Assembly (NCBI GenBank): GCA_046518185.1
Contig: JBKGRZ010000006.1
Coordinates: forward strand, 186,001-250,000
DNA: 64,000 nt
Source of the DNA: Scandinavium vulneris_A
Lineage (GTDB): Bacteria > Pseudomonadota > Gammaproteobacteria > Enterobacterales > Enterobacteriaceae
Reading direction: 5' to 3'
Shown here: one piece after another, positions 31,485 to 40,848 of the stretch
Numbering within the stretch: position 1 is the first letter of the stretch
Layout: each line of letters begins with the position of its first letter
Notes under the pieces: generated by a model
Seen by the model: only the letters and a program-made list of their open reading frames with translations
Databases searched by the model: none
Told to the model about the DNA's origin: nothing
Made by a program: the position numbers and the translations under genes

Positions 31485-32584
31485 TACAATCTCATTGGCA
31501 TAACGACGTAAGCCGCGCTCTGGCTGGCTGCGTCTTCAATCTGGACGCTGGAAACAGAATCGGTCAGCAGAATACGGACATTCTCGCACTTCAGCGCGTT
31601 GAGCACATCCAGCACGTAGCTGACGTTGAAGCCGATTTCCATCTCGGTCCCGGCGTAGGTGACATCCAGAATTTCTTCTGCTTCTTCCTGCTCCGGGTTG
31701 TTGGCGGTGATTTTCAGCTGATTTTCGCTGACATACAGACGCACACCGCGGAATTTCTCGTTCGAGAGAATGGCCGCGCGGGCAAACGCCTGCTTGAGGA
31801 TATCGCAGCCTGCATCCAGGTGTTTATCCGGATTTTTCGGCAACACGCGACGGTAGTCCGGGAAACGACCATCCACCAGTTTAGAGGTGAAGATGAAATC
31901 GCCCACGTGCGCACGAATGTTGTTGCTGCCAATCTGCACGCGCATTGGATTTTCGCCGCCGTCGAGCATACGCATCAGCTCAATCACGCCTTTACGCGGC
32001 ACGATAACCGAATGGTTCGGCAACGTTTCGCCAATTGGCATGGAACAGACCGCCAGACGGTGACCGTCGGTCGCCACAGTACGCAGTTCTTCCCCTTCGG
32101 TTTCGAACAGCATGCCGTTTAAATAGTAGCGAACGTCCTGGTGCGCCATTGAGAACTGGGTCGCTTCAATCAGACGTTTCATCGTCGCCTGGGCCACGGT
32201 GAATTCGACTTCGCTCTGCCAGTCGTCGAGGTTCGGGAAGTCAGCAGCAGGCAACGTGGACAGCGAGAAACGGCTGCGGCCAGAGCGCACCAACATGCGG
32301 TCGCCCTCTAGCTGCACGGCGATTTCAGCGCCTTCCGGCAGACCACGGCAAATATCGAAGAACTTGCGCGCCGGCACGGTAGTAGCACCCGGTTCGTGCG
32401 GCTGGGACAGCGCGACGCGTGCGACCATTTCCATTTCAAGGTCAGTCCCGGTCAGTGACAGGGAACCGTCTGCGACCTGCAACAGCAGATTGCCCAGAAT
32501 CGGCAACGTTGGGCGGCCACCTAATGGGCCACTTACCTGCTGCAGTGGTTTTAATAAATGTTCACGTTCAACGGTAAATTTCAT
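31484..32584 (-). CDS. dnaN: DNA polymerase III sliding clamp (beta)
   Basis: A 366-residue three-domain clamp ending in SAAYVVMPMRL, the conserved C-terminus that forms the partner-binding pocket. The N-terminus MKFTVEREHLLKPLQQVSG is the family start. It lies four bases after the dnaA stop. Confidence 0.98.
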   Translation of the reverse strand: MKFTVEREHLLKPLQQVSGPLGGRPTLPILGNLLLQVADGSLSLTGTDLEMEMVARVALSQPHEPGATTVPARKFFDICRGLPEGAEIAVQLEGDRMLVRSGRSRFSLSTLPAADFPNLDDWQSEVEFTVAQATMKRLIEATQFSMAHQDVRYYLNGMLFETEGEELRTVATDGHRLAVCSMPIGETLPNHSVIVPRKGVIELMRMLDGGENPMRVQIGSNNIRAHVGDFIFTSKLVDGRFPDYRRVLPKNPDKHLDAGCDILKQAFARAAILSNEKFRGVRLYVSENQLKITANNPEQEEAEEILDVTYAGTEMEIGFNVSYVLDVLNALKCENVRILLTDSVSSVQIEDAASQSAAYVVMPMRL

Positions 32585-32588
32585 AGCG

Positions 32589-33992
32589 TCACGAAGATAA
32601 TGTTCTGATTAAATTGGAGAAATCTTCTTTGATGTCATGGCTTTCTTCACGCAACTGCTCGATCTTGCGGCACGCATGCAGCACGGTCGTGTGGTCGCGG
32701 CCACCAAACGCATCGCCGATTTCCGGCAGGCTGTGGTTAGTGAGTTCTTTGGCCAGCGCCATCGCCATCTGGCGCGGACGCGCCACAGAGCGGGAACGAC
32801 GCTTGGACAGCAGATCCGCCACTTTGATCTTATAGTACTCCGCCACCGTCTTCTGAATATTGTCGATGGTGACCAGTTTTTCCTGCAGCGCCAGCAGATC
32901 GCGCAGCGCTTCACGCACGAAATCGATGGTAATCGCCCGGCCGGTAAAGTTGGCATTGGCGATAACGCGGTTCAATGCGCCTTCAAGCTCACGCACGTTG
33001 GAACGCAGACGTTTGGCGATGAAGAACGCCACTTCGCCAGGCAGACGGATATCATTCTCGTCGGCCTTTTTCATCAGGATCGCCACTCGCGTTTCAAGCT
33101 CAGGCGGCTCGATCGCGACGGTTAATCCCCAGCCGAAACGGGATTTGAGACGATCTTCAACGCCGTTGATCTCTTTAGGATAGCGATCCGACGTCAGGAT
33201 GATCTGTTGATTCCCTTCCAACAGGGCATTGAAAGTGTGGAAGAATTCTTCCTGAGAACGCTCTTTGTTGGCAAAGAACTGAATGTCATCGATAAGCAGA
33301 GCATCAACGGAACGGTAGTACCGTTTGAACTCTTCGATGGCGTTGTTTTGCAGGGCTTTCACCATGTCCTGCACAAAACGCTCGGAGTGCATGTACACCA
33401 CTTTAGCATTCGGCTTACGGGCAATGATGCCATTGCCTACGGCGTGTAAAAGGTGCGTTTTACCGAGACCCGTACCGCCATAAAGGAATAAAGGGTTGTA
33501 AGCGCCGCCAGGGTTATCTGCCACCTGACGTGCAGCTGCCCGAGCCAACTGGTTCGATTTACCTTCTACGAAGTTATCAAAGGTATGCTTTACGTTGACG
33601 TTGGAGCGGTAGGAGTGCTCTGCCGGGGCAGGAACGTTGTCCCAGCCCGAACGCGTCTGGTGCGTGGCGCGAGGGATCTGCTGCTGAACCTGAGCGTGTG
33701 CCTGAACCGTTGCGACCTGCGCGGTTTCCTTCACGACCTGCACGGCAGGACGGGCACCGACTTCAAATCGCAGCTGCGGGGCATCGGCACCGCAGAAATC
33801 GTTCAATAGTCCGTTGATGTTATTAAGGTACTTATCCCTTACCCAATCGAGCACGAAACGGTTTGGTGCATATAATGCCAGCGTGTTATCGCTTAGTTCC
33901 GCCTGCAATGGGCGGATCCACATGCTGAATTCTGTGGCTGGTAACTCATCCTGCAATCGGGCAAGACACTGCTGCCAAAGCGAAAGTGACAC
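32589..33992 (-). CDS. dnaA: chromosomal replication initiator DnaA
   Basis: A 467-residue initiator, the same length as E. coli DnaA. Walker A is GGTGLGKTH, Walker B LIDDIQF, and the DNA-binding domain IV has GRDHTTVLHACRKI. Domain II (about residues 87-130) differs most from E. coli, as usual. The start is GTG at 33992, the start used in E. coli; the longer frame to 34064 runs into the promoter region. It opens oriC, which in enterics is beyond mnmG and so outside this window. Confidence 0.98.
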   Translation of the reverse strand: MSLSLWQQCLARLQDELPATEFSMWIRPLQAELSDNTLALYAPNRFVLDWVRDKYLNNINGLLNDFCGADAPQLRFEVGARPAVQVVKETAQVATVQAHAQVQQQIPRATHQTRSGWDNVPAPAEHSYRSNVNVKHTFDNFVEGKSNQLARAAARQVADNPGGAYNPLFLYGGTGLGKTHLLHAVGNGIIARKPNAKVVYMHSERFVQDMVKALQNNAIEEFKRYYRSVDALLIDDIQFFANKERSQEEFFHTFNALLEGNQQIILTSDRYPKEINGVEDRLKSRFGWGLTVAIEPPELETRVAILMKKADENDIRLPGEVAFFIAKRLRSNVRELEGALNRVIANANFTGRAITIDFVREALRDLLALQEKLVTIDNIQKTVAEYYKIKVADLLSKRRSRSVARPRQMAMALAKELTNHSLPEIGDAFGGRDHTTVLHACRKIEQLREESHDIKEDFSNLIRTLSS

Positions 33993-34337
33993 GGCGGACT
34001 CCACTCGAACTAAAAAAAGGGTGAAACTGAAATAATGATTGTTGGCACACGTCGGACAGCCCACAGGTCGGTGAGGGTGACGTGCGAACCGCTATCAGCG
34101 GTTATACCCCGTTCAGGATCCAGGAAACGATCGGGACCGCGGATCATAGCCTAAACTGAGCCAGAGATCTTCTGTTTCTCACAGATTCTTCCCGATTTAT
34201 CCACAGGGAAGATCGAGACCGGCTAAGTGTAAACGATCCTGTCTCGGGTGAGGGGCGATTTCGCCCGCATATTGGAAAATTTAATGAGTGACGGCAATTT
34301 TTTGCTTAATCGATCTAATAAAGATCCCGGGCGATCC
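33993..34337. promoter_or_regulatory. dnaA control region
   Basis: This gap holds the dnaA promoters. A consensus DnaA box TTATCCACA is at 34197-34205, matching the autoregulatory box of enterics. At least six GATC sites lie between about 34115 and 34232, as expected for SeqA/Dam control. A TATAAC -10 candidate on the minus strand is at 34101-34106, beside an inverted repeat AACCGCT/AGCGGTT. No gene was seen. Confidence 0.7.
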
Positions 34338-34365
34338 TTGCGATTTCAACGGTAGGCTTTATAAT
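34338..34365 (+). promoter_or_regulatory. rpmH-rnpA promoter
   Basis: TTGCGA (34338-34343) and TATAAT (34360-34365) with 16 bp between them form a strong promoter directed at rpmH, about 220 bp upstream. The leader between is otherwise featureless. Confidence 0.7.
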
Positions 34366-34592
34366 CCTCCACCCGGTGCGAGCTACAGGTTAACCCGTAC
34401 CGGAGCCGGTCATTTTCCATGCGAAATCGTGCGGAAATACGCGGGAAATAAGGTAAAGAGAATTGACTCCGGAGTGTACAATTATTACAATCCGGCCTCT
34501 TTAATCACCCACACTGAAGCGGAAGTCGTTCGAAACTCGTTCGGGTACACGCAAAAGTCAGTGAATTTATTCAAGTTTAGGTAGAAATCGCC

Positions 34593-34733
34593 ATGAAACG
34601 CACTTTTCAACCGTCTGTACTGAAGCGCAACCGTTCTCACGGCTTCCGTGCTCGTATGGCTACTAAAAATGGTCGTCAGGTTCTGGCACGTCGTCGTGCT
34701 AAAGGCCGTTCTCGTCTGACCGTTTCCAAGTAA
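34593..34733 (+). CDS. rpmH: ribosomal protein L34
   Basis: A 46-residue, very basic protein starting MKRTFQPSVLKRNRSHGFR and ending RSRLTVSK, the universal L34 sequence. It is the first gene of the rpmH-rnpA-yidD-yidC group. Confidence 0.98.
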   Translation: MKRTFQPSVLKRNRSHGFRARMATKNGRQVLARRRAKGRSRLTVSK

Positions 34734-34749
34734 TAAAGCTAACCCCTGA

Positions 34750-35109
34750 GTGGTTAAGCTAGCATTTCCCAGGGAGTTACGTTTGTTAACTCCCACTCAT
34801 TTCACATTCGTCTTCCAGCAGCCGCAACGGGCTGGCACGCCGCAAATCACCATCCTCGGCCGCCTAAATTCGCTGGGGCATCCCCGCATCGGTCTTACTG
34901 TCGCCAAGAAAAACGTTAAACGCGCCCATGAACGCAATCGGATTAAACGTCTGACGCGTGAGAGCTTCCGTTTACGTCAGCATGAACTTCCCGCTATGGA
35001 TTTCGTGGTGGTAGCTAAGAAAGGGGTTGCAGACCTCGATAACCGGGCACTTACGGAAGCGTTGGAAAAATTATGGCGCCGTCACTGTCGCCTGGCTCAC
35101 GGGTCCTGA
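34750..35109 (+). CDS. rnpA: ribonuclease P protein component
   Basis: A 119-residue basic protein that supports the RNase P RNA in 5' tRNA processing. The RNP motif KRAHERNRIKRLTRE is present. The start is GTG at 34750, 16 bases after rpmH. The last 12 codons overlap yidD in another frame, the usual arrangement in enterics. Confidence 0.97.
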   Translation: MVKLAFPRELRLLTPTHFTFVFQQPQRAGTPQITILGRLNSLGHPRIGLTVAKKNVKRAHERNRIKRLTRESFRLRQHELPAMDFVVVAKKGVADLDNRALTEALEKLWRRHCRLAHGS

Positions 35110-35330
35110 TAGCCCTTATCCGGGTCTATCAACGCCTGATTAGTCCGCTACTCGGGCCACACTGCCGTTTTACCCCCACCTGTTCACAATACGGAATTGA
35201 GGCATTGCGCAGGTTTGGGGTGATAAAAGGCAGTTGGTTGACGGTGAAACGCGTATTAAAATGCCACCCTTTACACCCGGGTGGTGACGATCCCGTCCCA
35301 CCAGGACCAACAAACACCAGAGAACACTAA
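35073..35330 (+). CDS. yidD: membrane protein insertion efficiency factor YidD
   Basis: An 85-residue protein with an N-terminal amphipathic helix and the conserved cysteines in CRFTPTCSQYGIEA and KCHPLHPGG. It helps insertion of inner-membrane proteins together with YidC, whose gene begins two bases after its stop. Confidence 0.95.
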   Translation: MAPSLSPGSRVLIALIRVYQRLISPLLGPHCRFTPTCSQYGIEALRRFGVIKGSWLTVKRVLKCHPLHPGGDDPVPPGPTNTREH

Positions 35331-35332
35331 CG

Positions 35333-36979
35333 ATGGATTCGCAACGCAATCTTCTTATCATCGCTTTGTTGTTCGTGTCTTTCATGATCTGGCAGGCATG
35401 GGAGCAGGATAAAAATCCTCAGCCTCAGCAGCAGATTACGCAGACTACGACCACCGCCGCGGGCAGCGCCGCCGACCAGGGCGTTCCGGCCAGTGGCCAG
35501 GGAAAACTGATTACGGTGAAAACCGACGTGCTGGAACTCGTCATCAACACCCGTGGTGGTGATGTTGAGCAGGCACTGCTGTTAACTTATCCGAAAACTC
35601 AGAATTCTAACGAGCCGTTTAAGTTACTGGATACCTCACCGCAGTTTATCTATCAGGCACAGAGCGGTCTGACCGGTCGTGATGGCCCGGATAACCCGGC
35701 TAATGGTTCACGTCCGCTGTACAACATTGATAAAGATGCGTTTGTTCTGGCTGATGGACAGAATGAACTGACTATTCCGCTGACTTACACCGATAAAGCG
35801 GGCAACACCTTCACCAAAACCTTCACCCTGAAACGTGGTGGATATGCGGTGAACGTGGGCTACGACGTGAAGAACGCCAGCGATAAACCGCTGGAAATCT
35901 CCGAATTCGGCCAGCTGAAGCAGTCTATCAATCTGCCACCAGAACTCGATACCAAAGGCGGCGGCCTGTCTACTATGCATACCTTCCGCGGCGCGGCGTA
36001 CTCCACGCCAGACGCGAAGTATGAGAAATACAAATTCGACACCATCGCGGATAACGAGAACCTGAACATCAGTTCTAAAGGCGGTTGGGTGGCGATGCTG
36101 CAGCAGTACTTTGCGACCGCATGGGTGCCGAGCAGCAACAGTTCGAACAACTTCTACACTGCCAACCTCGGTAACGGGATTGCGGCGATTGGCTATAAGT
36201 CTCAGCCGGTTCTGGTTCAGCCAGGCCAGGCAGCAAGCCTTGCCAGCACCCTGTGGGTAGGCCCGGAAATTCAGGACAAAATGGCGGCCGTTGCGCCACA
36301 CCTTGACCTGAGCGTGGACTATGGCTGGTTGTGGTTCATTTCTCAGCCACTGTTTAAGCTGCTGAAATTTATCCACAGCTTCCTCGGTAACTGGGGCTTC
36401 TCCATTATCGTTATCACCTTTATCGTTCGTGGCATCATGTACCCGCTGACCAAAGCGCAGTACACCTCCATGGCGAAGATGCGTATGCTGCAGCCGAAGA
36501 TTCAGGCTATGCGTGAGCGTCTGGGCGATGACAAACAGCGTCAGAGCCAGGAAATGATGGCCCTGTATAAAGCAGAGAAAGTGAACCCGCTCGGCGGCTG
36601 CTTCCCTCTGATTATTCAGATGCCTATCTTCCTTGCGCTGTACTACATGCTGATGGGCTCCGTTGAACTGCGCCATGCGCCGTTTGCTCTGTGGATCCAT
36701 GACCTGTCCGCACAGGACCCGTACTACATCCTGCCGATCCTGATGGGCGTAACGATGTTCTTCATCCAGAAGATGTCGCCGACCACCGTGACCGACCCGA
36801 TGCAGCAGAAGATCATGACCTTCATGCCGGTCATCTTCACCGTGTTCTTCCTGTGGTTCCCGTCAGGTCTGGTGCTGTACTATATCGTCAGCAACCTGGT
36901 GACGATTATCCAGCAGCAGCTGATTTACCGTGGTCTGGAAAAACGTGGTCTGCATAGCCGCGAAAAGAAAAAATCCTGA
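35333..36979 (+). CDS. yidC: membrane protein insertase YidC
   Basis: A 548-residue insertase of the Oxa1 family. TM1 at residues 5-22 acts as uncleaved signal, a large periplasmic beta domain (about 60-340) follows, and the five C-terminal helices start near residue 350 (LFKLLKFIHSFLGNWGFSII). The positive groove residue is in the GIMYPLTKAQY segment. It inserts small proteins such as AtpE and assists SecYEG. Confidence 0.98.
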   Translation: MDSQRNLLIIALLFVSFMIWQAWEQDKNPQPQQQITQTTTTAAGSAADQGVPASGQGKLITVKTDVLELVINTRGGDVEQALLLTYPKTQNSNEPFKLLDTSPQFIYQAQSGLTGRDGPDNPANGSRPLYNIDKDAFVLADGQNELTIPLTYTDKAGNTFTKTFTLKRGGYAVNVGYDVKNASDKPLEISEFGQLKQSINLPPELDTKGGGLSTMHTFRGAAYSTPDAKYEKYKFDTIADNENLNISSKGGWVAMLQQYFATAWVPSSNSSNNFYTANLGNGIAAIGYKSQPVLVQPGQAASLASTLWVGPEIQDKMAAVAPHLDLSVDYGWLWFISQPLFKLLKFIHSFLGNWGFSIIVITFIVRGIMYPLTKAQYTSMAKMRMLQPKIQAMRERLGDDKQRQSQEMMALYKAEKVNPLGGCFPLIIQMPIFLALYYMLMGSVELRHAPFALWIHDLSAQDPYYILPILMGVTMFFIQKMSPTTVTDPMQQKIMTFMPVIFTVFFLWFPSGLVLYYIVSNLVTIIQQQLIYRGLEKRGLHSREKKKS

Positions 36980-37003
36980 TTCGGTAGGCATTCGCTAAAA
37001 TGG

Positions 37004-37029
37004 AAGGCGGTCAGATGACCGCCTTTTTT
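37004..37029 (+). terminator. terminator of yidC
   Basis: AAGGCGGTCAGATGACCGCC forms an eight-pair stem followed by seven T residues. Confidence 0.85.
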
Positions 37030-37053
37030 ATTAGGTATTGAAAGAGACAAACC

Positions 37054-38418
37054 ATGAACCATAACGACACGATTGTTGCCCAGGCCACACCGCCAGGACG
37101 CGGCGGCGTGGGTATCCTGCGTATTTCCGGCCTGAAAGCTCGCGAGGTCGCGCAGGCGGTGCTGGGCAAACTGCCTAAGCCGCGTTACGCCGATTACCTG
37201 CCGTTTCGCGATGCCGAAGGCAATACGCTGGATCAGGGCATTGCCCTATGGTTCCCGGGGCCGAACTCCTTTACCGGCGAAGACGTGCTGGAGCTGCAGG
37301 GCCACGGCGGCCCGGTTATTCTCGATTTACTGCTTAAACGCATTCTGACGCTGCCGGGGATTCGAATCGCCAATCCGGGCGAGTTTTCCGAACGCGCCTT
37401 TCTGAACGACAAGCTCGACCTGGCGCAGGCCGAAGCCATCGCCGACTTAATTGACGCCAGCTCAGAACAAGCCGCCCGCTCGGCGATGAACTCGTTACAG
37501 GGCGCGTTTTCTGCCCGGGTGAATCATCTGGTGGAAGCGCTGACGCATCTGCGAATTTACGTCGAGGCGGCGATTGATTTCCCTGACGAAGAAATAGATT
37601 TCCTCTCCGATGGCAAAATCGAAGCCCAGCTCAACACCGTTATTGGCGACCTTGACGCCGTTCGCGCGGAAGCACGTCAGGGCAGCCTGCTGCGTGAAGG
37701 GATGAAAGTGGTGATTGCCGGGCGACCTAACGCCGGGAAATCGAGCCTGCTGAATGCGCTGGCGGGCCGTGAAGCCGCCATCGTAACCGACATCGCCGGA
37801 ACCACGCGTGACGTACTGCGTGAACACATTCATATCGACGGTATGCCGCTGCATATCATTGATACCGCGGGGTTACGTGATGCCAGCGATGAAGTGGAGC
37901 GGATCGGTATTGAACGTGCCTGGCAGGAGATCGAACAGGCCGATCGGGTGCTGTTTATGGTCGACAGCACCACTACATCCGCCGTCGATCCGGCAGCGAT
38001 CTGGCCTGACTTTATCGCCCGTTTACCGGCCAATCTACCGATAACCGTAGTGCGTAATAAAGCGGACATCACCGGGGAAGACGTGGGCCTGAGCGAGATG
38101 AACGGTCACTCCCTGATTCGTCTTTCTGCCCGGCAGGGCGAAGGCGTGGATATTCTGCGGAACCATCTTAAGCAGAGCATGGGCTTTGAGACCAACATGG
38201 AAGGTGGGTTCCTCGCCCGTCGTCGCCATTTGCAGGCGCTTGAAGCGGCGGCCAACCATCTGCAACAGGGCAAAGCGCAGCTGTTAGGTGCCTGGGCGGG
38301 TGAACTACTGGCCGAAGAACTGCGTCTGGCACAGCAGGCGTTAAGCGAAATCACCGGGGAGTTTACCTCCGACGACCTGCTGGGCCGGATCTTCTCGAGC
38401 TTCTGTATCGGCAAATAA
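37054..38418 (+). CDS. mnmE: tRNA modification GTPase MnmE
   Basis: A 454-residue GTPase that with MnmG makes the cmnm5 group on U34 of several tRNAs. It has the N-terminal folate-binding domain, the central helical domain with an inserted G domain (G1 GRPNAGKSS, G3 DTAG, G4 NKAD) and the terminal CIGK with the conserved cysteine. Also called trmE. In E. coli tnaCAB follows; here a terminator and mdtL follow directly. Confidence 0.98.
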   Translation: MNHNDTIVAQATPPGRGGVGILRISGLKAREVAQAVLGKLPKPRYADYLPFRDAEGNTLDQGIALWFPGPNSFTGEDVLELQGHGGPVILDLLLKRILTLPGIRIANPGEFSERAFLNDKLDLAQAEAIADLIDASSEQAARSAMNSLQGAFSARVNHLVEALTHLRIYVEAAIDFPDEEIDFLSDGKIEAQLNTVIGDLDAVRAEARQGSLLREGMKVVIAGRPNAGKSSLLNALAGREAAIVTDIAGTTRDVLREHIHIDGMPLHIIDTAGLRDASDEVERIGIERAWQEIEQADRVLFMVDSTTTSAVDPAAIWPDFIARLPANLPITVVRNKADITGEDVGLSEMNGHSLIRLSARQGEGVDILRNHLKQSMGFETNMEGGFLARRRHLQALEAAANHLQQGKAQLLGAWAGELLAEELRLAQQALSEITGEFTSDDLLGRIFSSFCIGK

Positions 38419-38436
38419 GCCCGTCTGTGTTCCCGT

Positions 38437-38462
38437 AAAACCCACCGCTCCGGTGGGTTTTT
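38437..38462 (+). terminator. terminator of mnmE
   Basis: AAAACCCACCG and CGGTGGGTTTTT form a stem with a short loop and a T-tail, 19 bases after the mnmE stop. Confidence 0.8.
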
Positions 38463-38550
38463 CCATTCTGGAAAACACTGTTGTCCAAACGGCAACTCGT
38501 GTACGCCGCCAAAGCCCCGTATCCTCGCCGAACTTTCCTGTGAGGTATCT

Positions 38551-39735
38551 ATGGCCCGCTTCCTGTTTTGCAGTTTTGCTCTGGTTCTGCTTTATCCCTC
38601 CGGGATTGATATGTATCTGGTCGGCCTGCCCCGTATCGCGGCGGACCTTTCGGCCAGCGAAGCGCAGCTGCATATCGCGTTTTCGGTCTATCTGGCGGGC
38701 ATGGCCACGGCGATGCTGATTGCCGGACGCATTGCGGACAAAGCCGGGCGACAGCCGGTGGCTATCTGCGGTGCCATCGTTTTTGCGCTGGCCTCCGCGC
38801 TGTGTGCCAACGCGGTCACCAGCGATATGTTCCTGGCCGGGCGCTTTATTCAGGGCATCGGGGCGGGGGGCTGTTACGTGGTGGCGTTTGCCATTATGCG
38901 CGACACCCTGGATAACCGTCGTCGGGCGAAAGTGCTGTCGCTGCTGAACGGCATCACCTGTATCGTGCCGGTGCTGGCGCCGGTTCTCGGCAATCTCATC
39001 ATGATGAAATTCCCGTGGCAAAGCCTGTTCTGGGTGATGGTCGCAATGGGAATAATCGTCTGCCTGCTGTCGACGCTGGTGCTGAAAGAGACCCATCCGG
39101 GCACCCGCGCGGATCCTGCCGCGACGTCATCTTCGACGACTGAATCCTTGACCAGTCGCTTCTTTATCAGCCGCGTGGCGATCACGACGCTCAGCGTGAC
39201 CGCGATCCTCACCTACGTGAATATCTCCCCGGTCCTGCTGATGGAAGTCCTGCATTTTGACCGTGGCGAATACTCCACCATTATGGCGCTGACCGCGCTG
39301 GTGAGTATGCTGGTGGCCTTCTCAACGCCGTTTGCGCTGTCGCTATTCCGCCAGCGCACGTTGATGCTAACCGCCCAAGGGCTGTTTTTTGTGGCAGCGG
39401 TGATACTGGCGTCAGCAAGCTCTTCCGCCGGAATGCTGTTCGGCTTGACGCTGATTTGTGCAGGTTTCTCACTCGGGTTCGGCGTGACAATGAGCCAGGC
39501 ACTCGGCCCCTTCTCGCTGCGCGCTGGGGTGGCAAGCTCCGTCCTCGGTATCGCCCAGGTGTGCGGTTCGTCGTTGTATATCTGGCTGGCCGCCATTTTT
39601 GGCGTCGGGGCGTTGAATATGCTGATCGGGATACTGATTAGCTGTAGCATGGTCTGCATCCTGTTGCTCATCTTCGTTTCCGCCCGCGCGGACGCGCCGG
39701 ACAATGAAAAAATCCCTGACCAGTCTCGATCTTAA
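38551..39735 (+). CDS. mdtL: MFS multidrug transporter MdtL
   Basis: A 394-residue DHA1-type transporter with 12 helices, matching E. coli MdtL (YidY) through GIDMYLVGLPRIAADL and the motif A region AGRIADKAGRQPVAI. In E. coli its overproduction gives chloramphenicol resistance. Its 3' end overlaps yidZ by 32 bases in another frame. Confidence 0.92.
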   Translation: MARFLFCSFALVLLYPSGIDMYLVGLPRIAADLSASEAQLHIAFSVYLAGMATAMLIAGRIADKAGRQPVAICGAIVFALASALCANAVTSDMFLAGRFIQGIGAGGCYVVAFAIMRDTLDNRRRAKVLSLLNGITCIVPVLAPVLGNLIMMKFPWQSLFWVMVAMGIIVCLLSTLVLKETHPGTRADPAATSSSTTESLTSRFFISRVAITTLSVTAILTYVNISPVLLMEVLHFDRGEYSTIMALTALVSMLVAFSTPFALSLFRQRTLMLTAQGLFFVAAVILASASSSAGMLFGLTLICAGFSLGFGVTMSQALGPFSLRAGVASSVLGIAQVCGSSLYIWLAAIFGVGALNMLIGILISCSMVCILLLIFVSARADAPDNEKIPDQSRS

Positions 39736-40684
39736 CTTACTCTTTTGCCTGCAACTTCTGTTACAGGAGCGCAGCGTCAGCAAGACGGCGAAACGGATGA
39801 ACGTCACGCCGTCTGCGGTCAGCAAATCGCTGGCCAAGCTGCGCGACTGGTTTAACGACCCGCTGTTTGTCAAAACCCCGACCGGCCTGCATCCTACGCC
39901 GCTGGCGGTCAGCATGGAGCAGGATCTGGCCGACTGGATGCAGATGAGCCACCAGCTGCTGGATAAACCGCATCACGATACCCCGCGCGGGCTAACCTTT
40001 GAGCTGGCCGCGGAATCCCCGCTGATGCTGATCGTGTTTAATGCCCTGACCCAACAAATCCACCAGCGCTATGCCCAGGCCACCGTGCGGCTGCGCAACT
40101 GGGATTACGATTCGCTGGACGCGATTGTGCGCGGTGAGGTGGATTTGGGCTTCACCGGCAGGGAAAGCCATCCGCGCTCGCGGGAATCCCTCAGCCTGCT
40201 GCCGTGGTTTATCGATTTTGAAGTGCTGTTCACCGACGTTCCCCGCGTTTATCTGCGGGAAGATCATCCGGCGCTACAGGAAGAGTGGAATCTTGATACG
40301 TTCCTGCGCTATCCGCACATCAGCATCTGCTGGGAAAAGAGCGATACCTGGGCGCTGGATGAAGTGTTGAATGAATCTGGCCACCAGCGCCAAATTGCGC
40401 TGAGCCTGCCGGGCTTTGAGGCCTCGATGTTTATGGCGGCGCAGCCCGACCATACGCTGCTCGCCACCGCACCTTATTACTGTCAGCACTATAATCAACA
40501 GCACGGCCTGAAACTGGTGACGCGCCCGATGCCGTTAGACGAAGCACAGATGCAGAAACTGGCGGTGCCGTTCACCCTGATGTGGCATAAGCGCAACGGC
40601 CATAATCCCAAGATTATTTGGATGAAGTCGATGCTGAAGCAACTGTACCGGGAAGCGTTTCAATCCGGGGTACTCAGCGATTAG
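39704..40684 (+). CDS. yidZ: LysR-family regulator YidZ
   Basis: A 326-residue regulator with an N-terminal helix-turn-helix (QERSVSKTAKRMNVTPSAVSKSL) and a periplasmic-binding-like effector domain. It matches E. coli YidZ, reported to affect anaerobic nitric oxide resistance. It starts inside mdtL and is probably translated from the same mRNA. Its targets are unknown. Confidence 0.92.
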   Translation: MKKSLTSLDLNLLFCLQLLLQERSVSKTAKRMNVTPSAVSKSLAKLRDWFNDPLFVKTPTGLHPTPLAVSMEQDLADWMQMSHQLLDKPHHDTPRGLTFELAAESPLMLIVFNALTQQIHQRYAQATVRLRNWDYDSLDAIVRGEVDLGFTGRESHPRSRESLSLLPWFIDFEVLFTDVPRVYLREDHPALQEEWNLDTFLRYPHISICWEKSDTWALDEVLNESGHQRQIALSLPGFEASMFMAAQPDHTLLATAPYYCQHYNQQHGLKLVTRPMPLDEAQMQKLAVPFTLMWHKRNGHNPKIIWMKSMLKQLYREAFQSGVLSD

Positions 40685-40734
40685 CCGGGAAAATGTGTGA
40701 CCTGGCGGGCTATTGCGCCTAAGGAAATGTAAAT

Positions 40735-40848
40735 ATGCTGGCCGATCACTATTCATCGCCCTTATTCCACATTAAAACCTCATCAACCTGGGCAATAATA
40801 GAGACTGAGTTTCCAGTACCACTGACCATTAATCACGGAGCGACATAA
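40735..40848 (+). CDS. possible 37-residue upstream ORF of yieE
   Basis: An ATG at 40735 has AAGGAA eight bases upstream and the frame of 37 codons ends in a TAATG overlap with the yieE start. Composition is not clearly protein-like (starts MLADHYSSPLFHIKTSSTWA) and I know no homologue. It may be a coupling or leader peptide, or chance. Confidence 0.25.
   Translation: MLADHYSSPLFHIKTSSTWAIIETEFPVPLTINHGAT

Noticed and set aside
34197..34205. DnaA box as sign of oriC
   Set aside because: Only one consensus box is present here, next to dnaA. In enterics this is the autoregulatory site; oriC lies beyond mnmG outside the window.
34288..34584. 98-codon open frame upstream of rpmH
   Set aside because: It covers the rpmH promoter and leader, has no ribosome-binding site and no protein-like composition.
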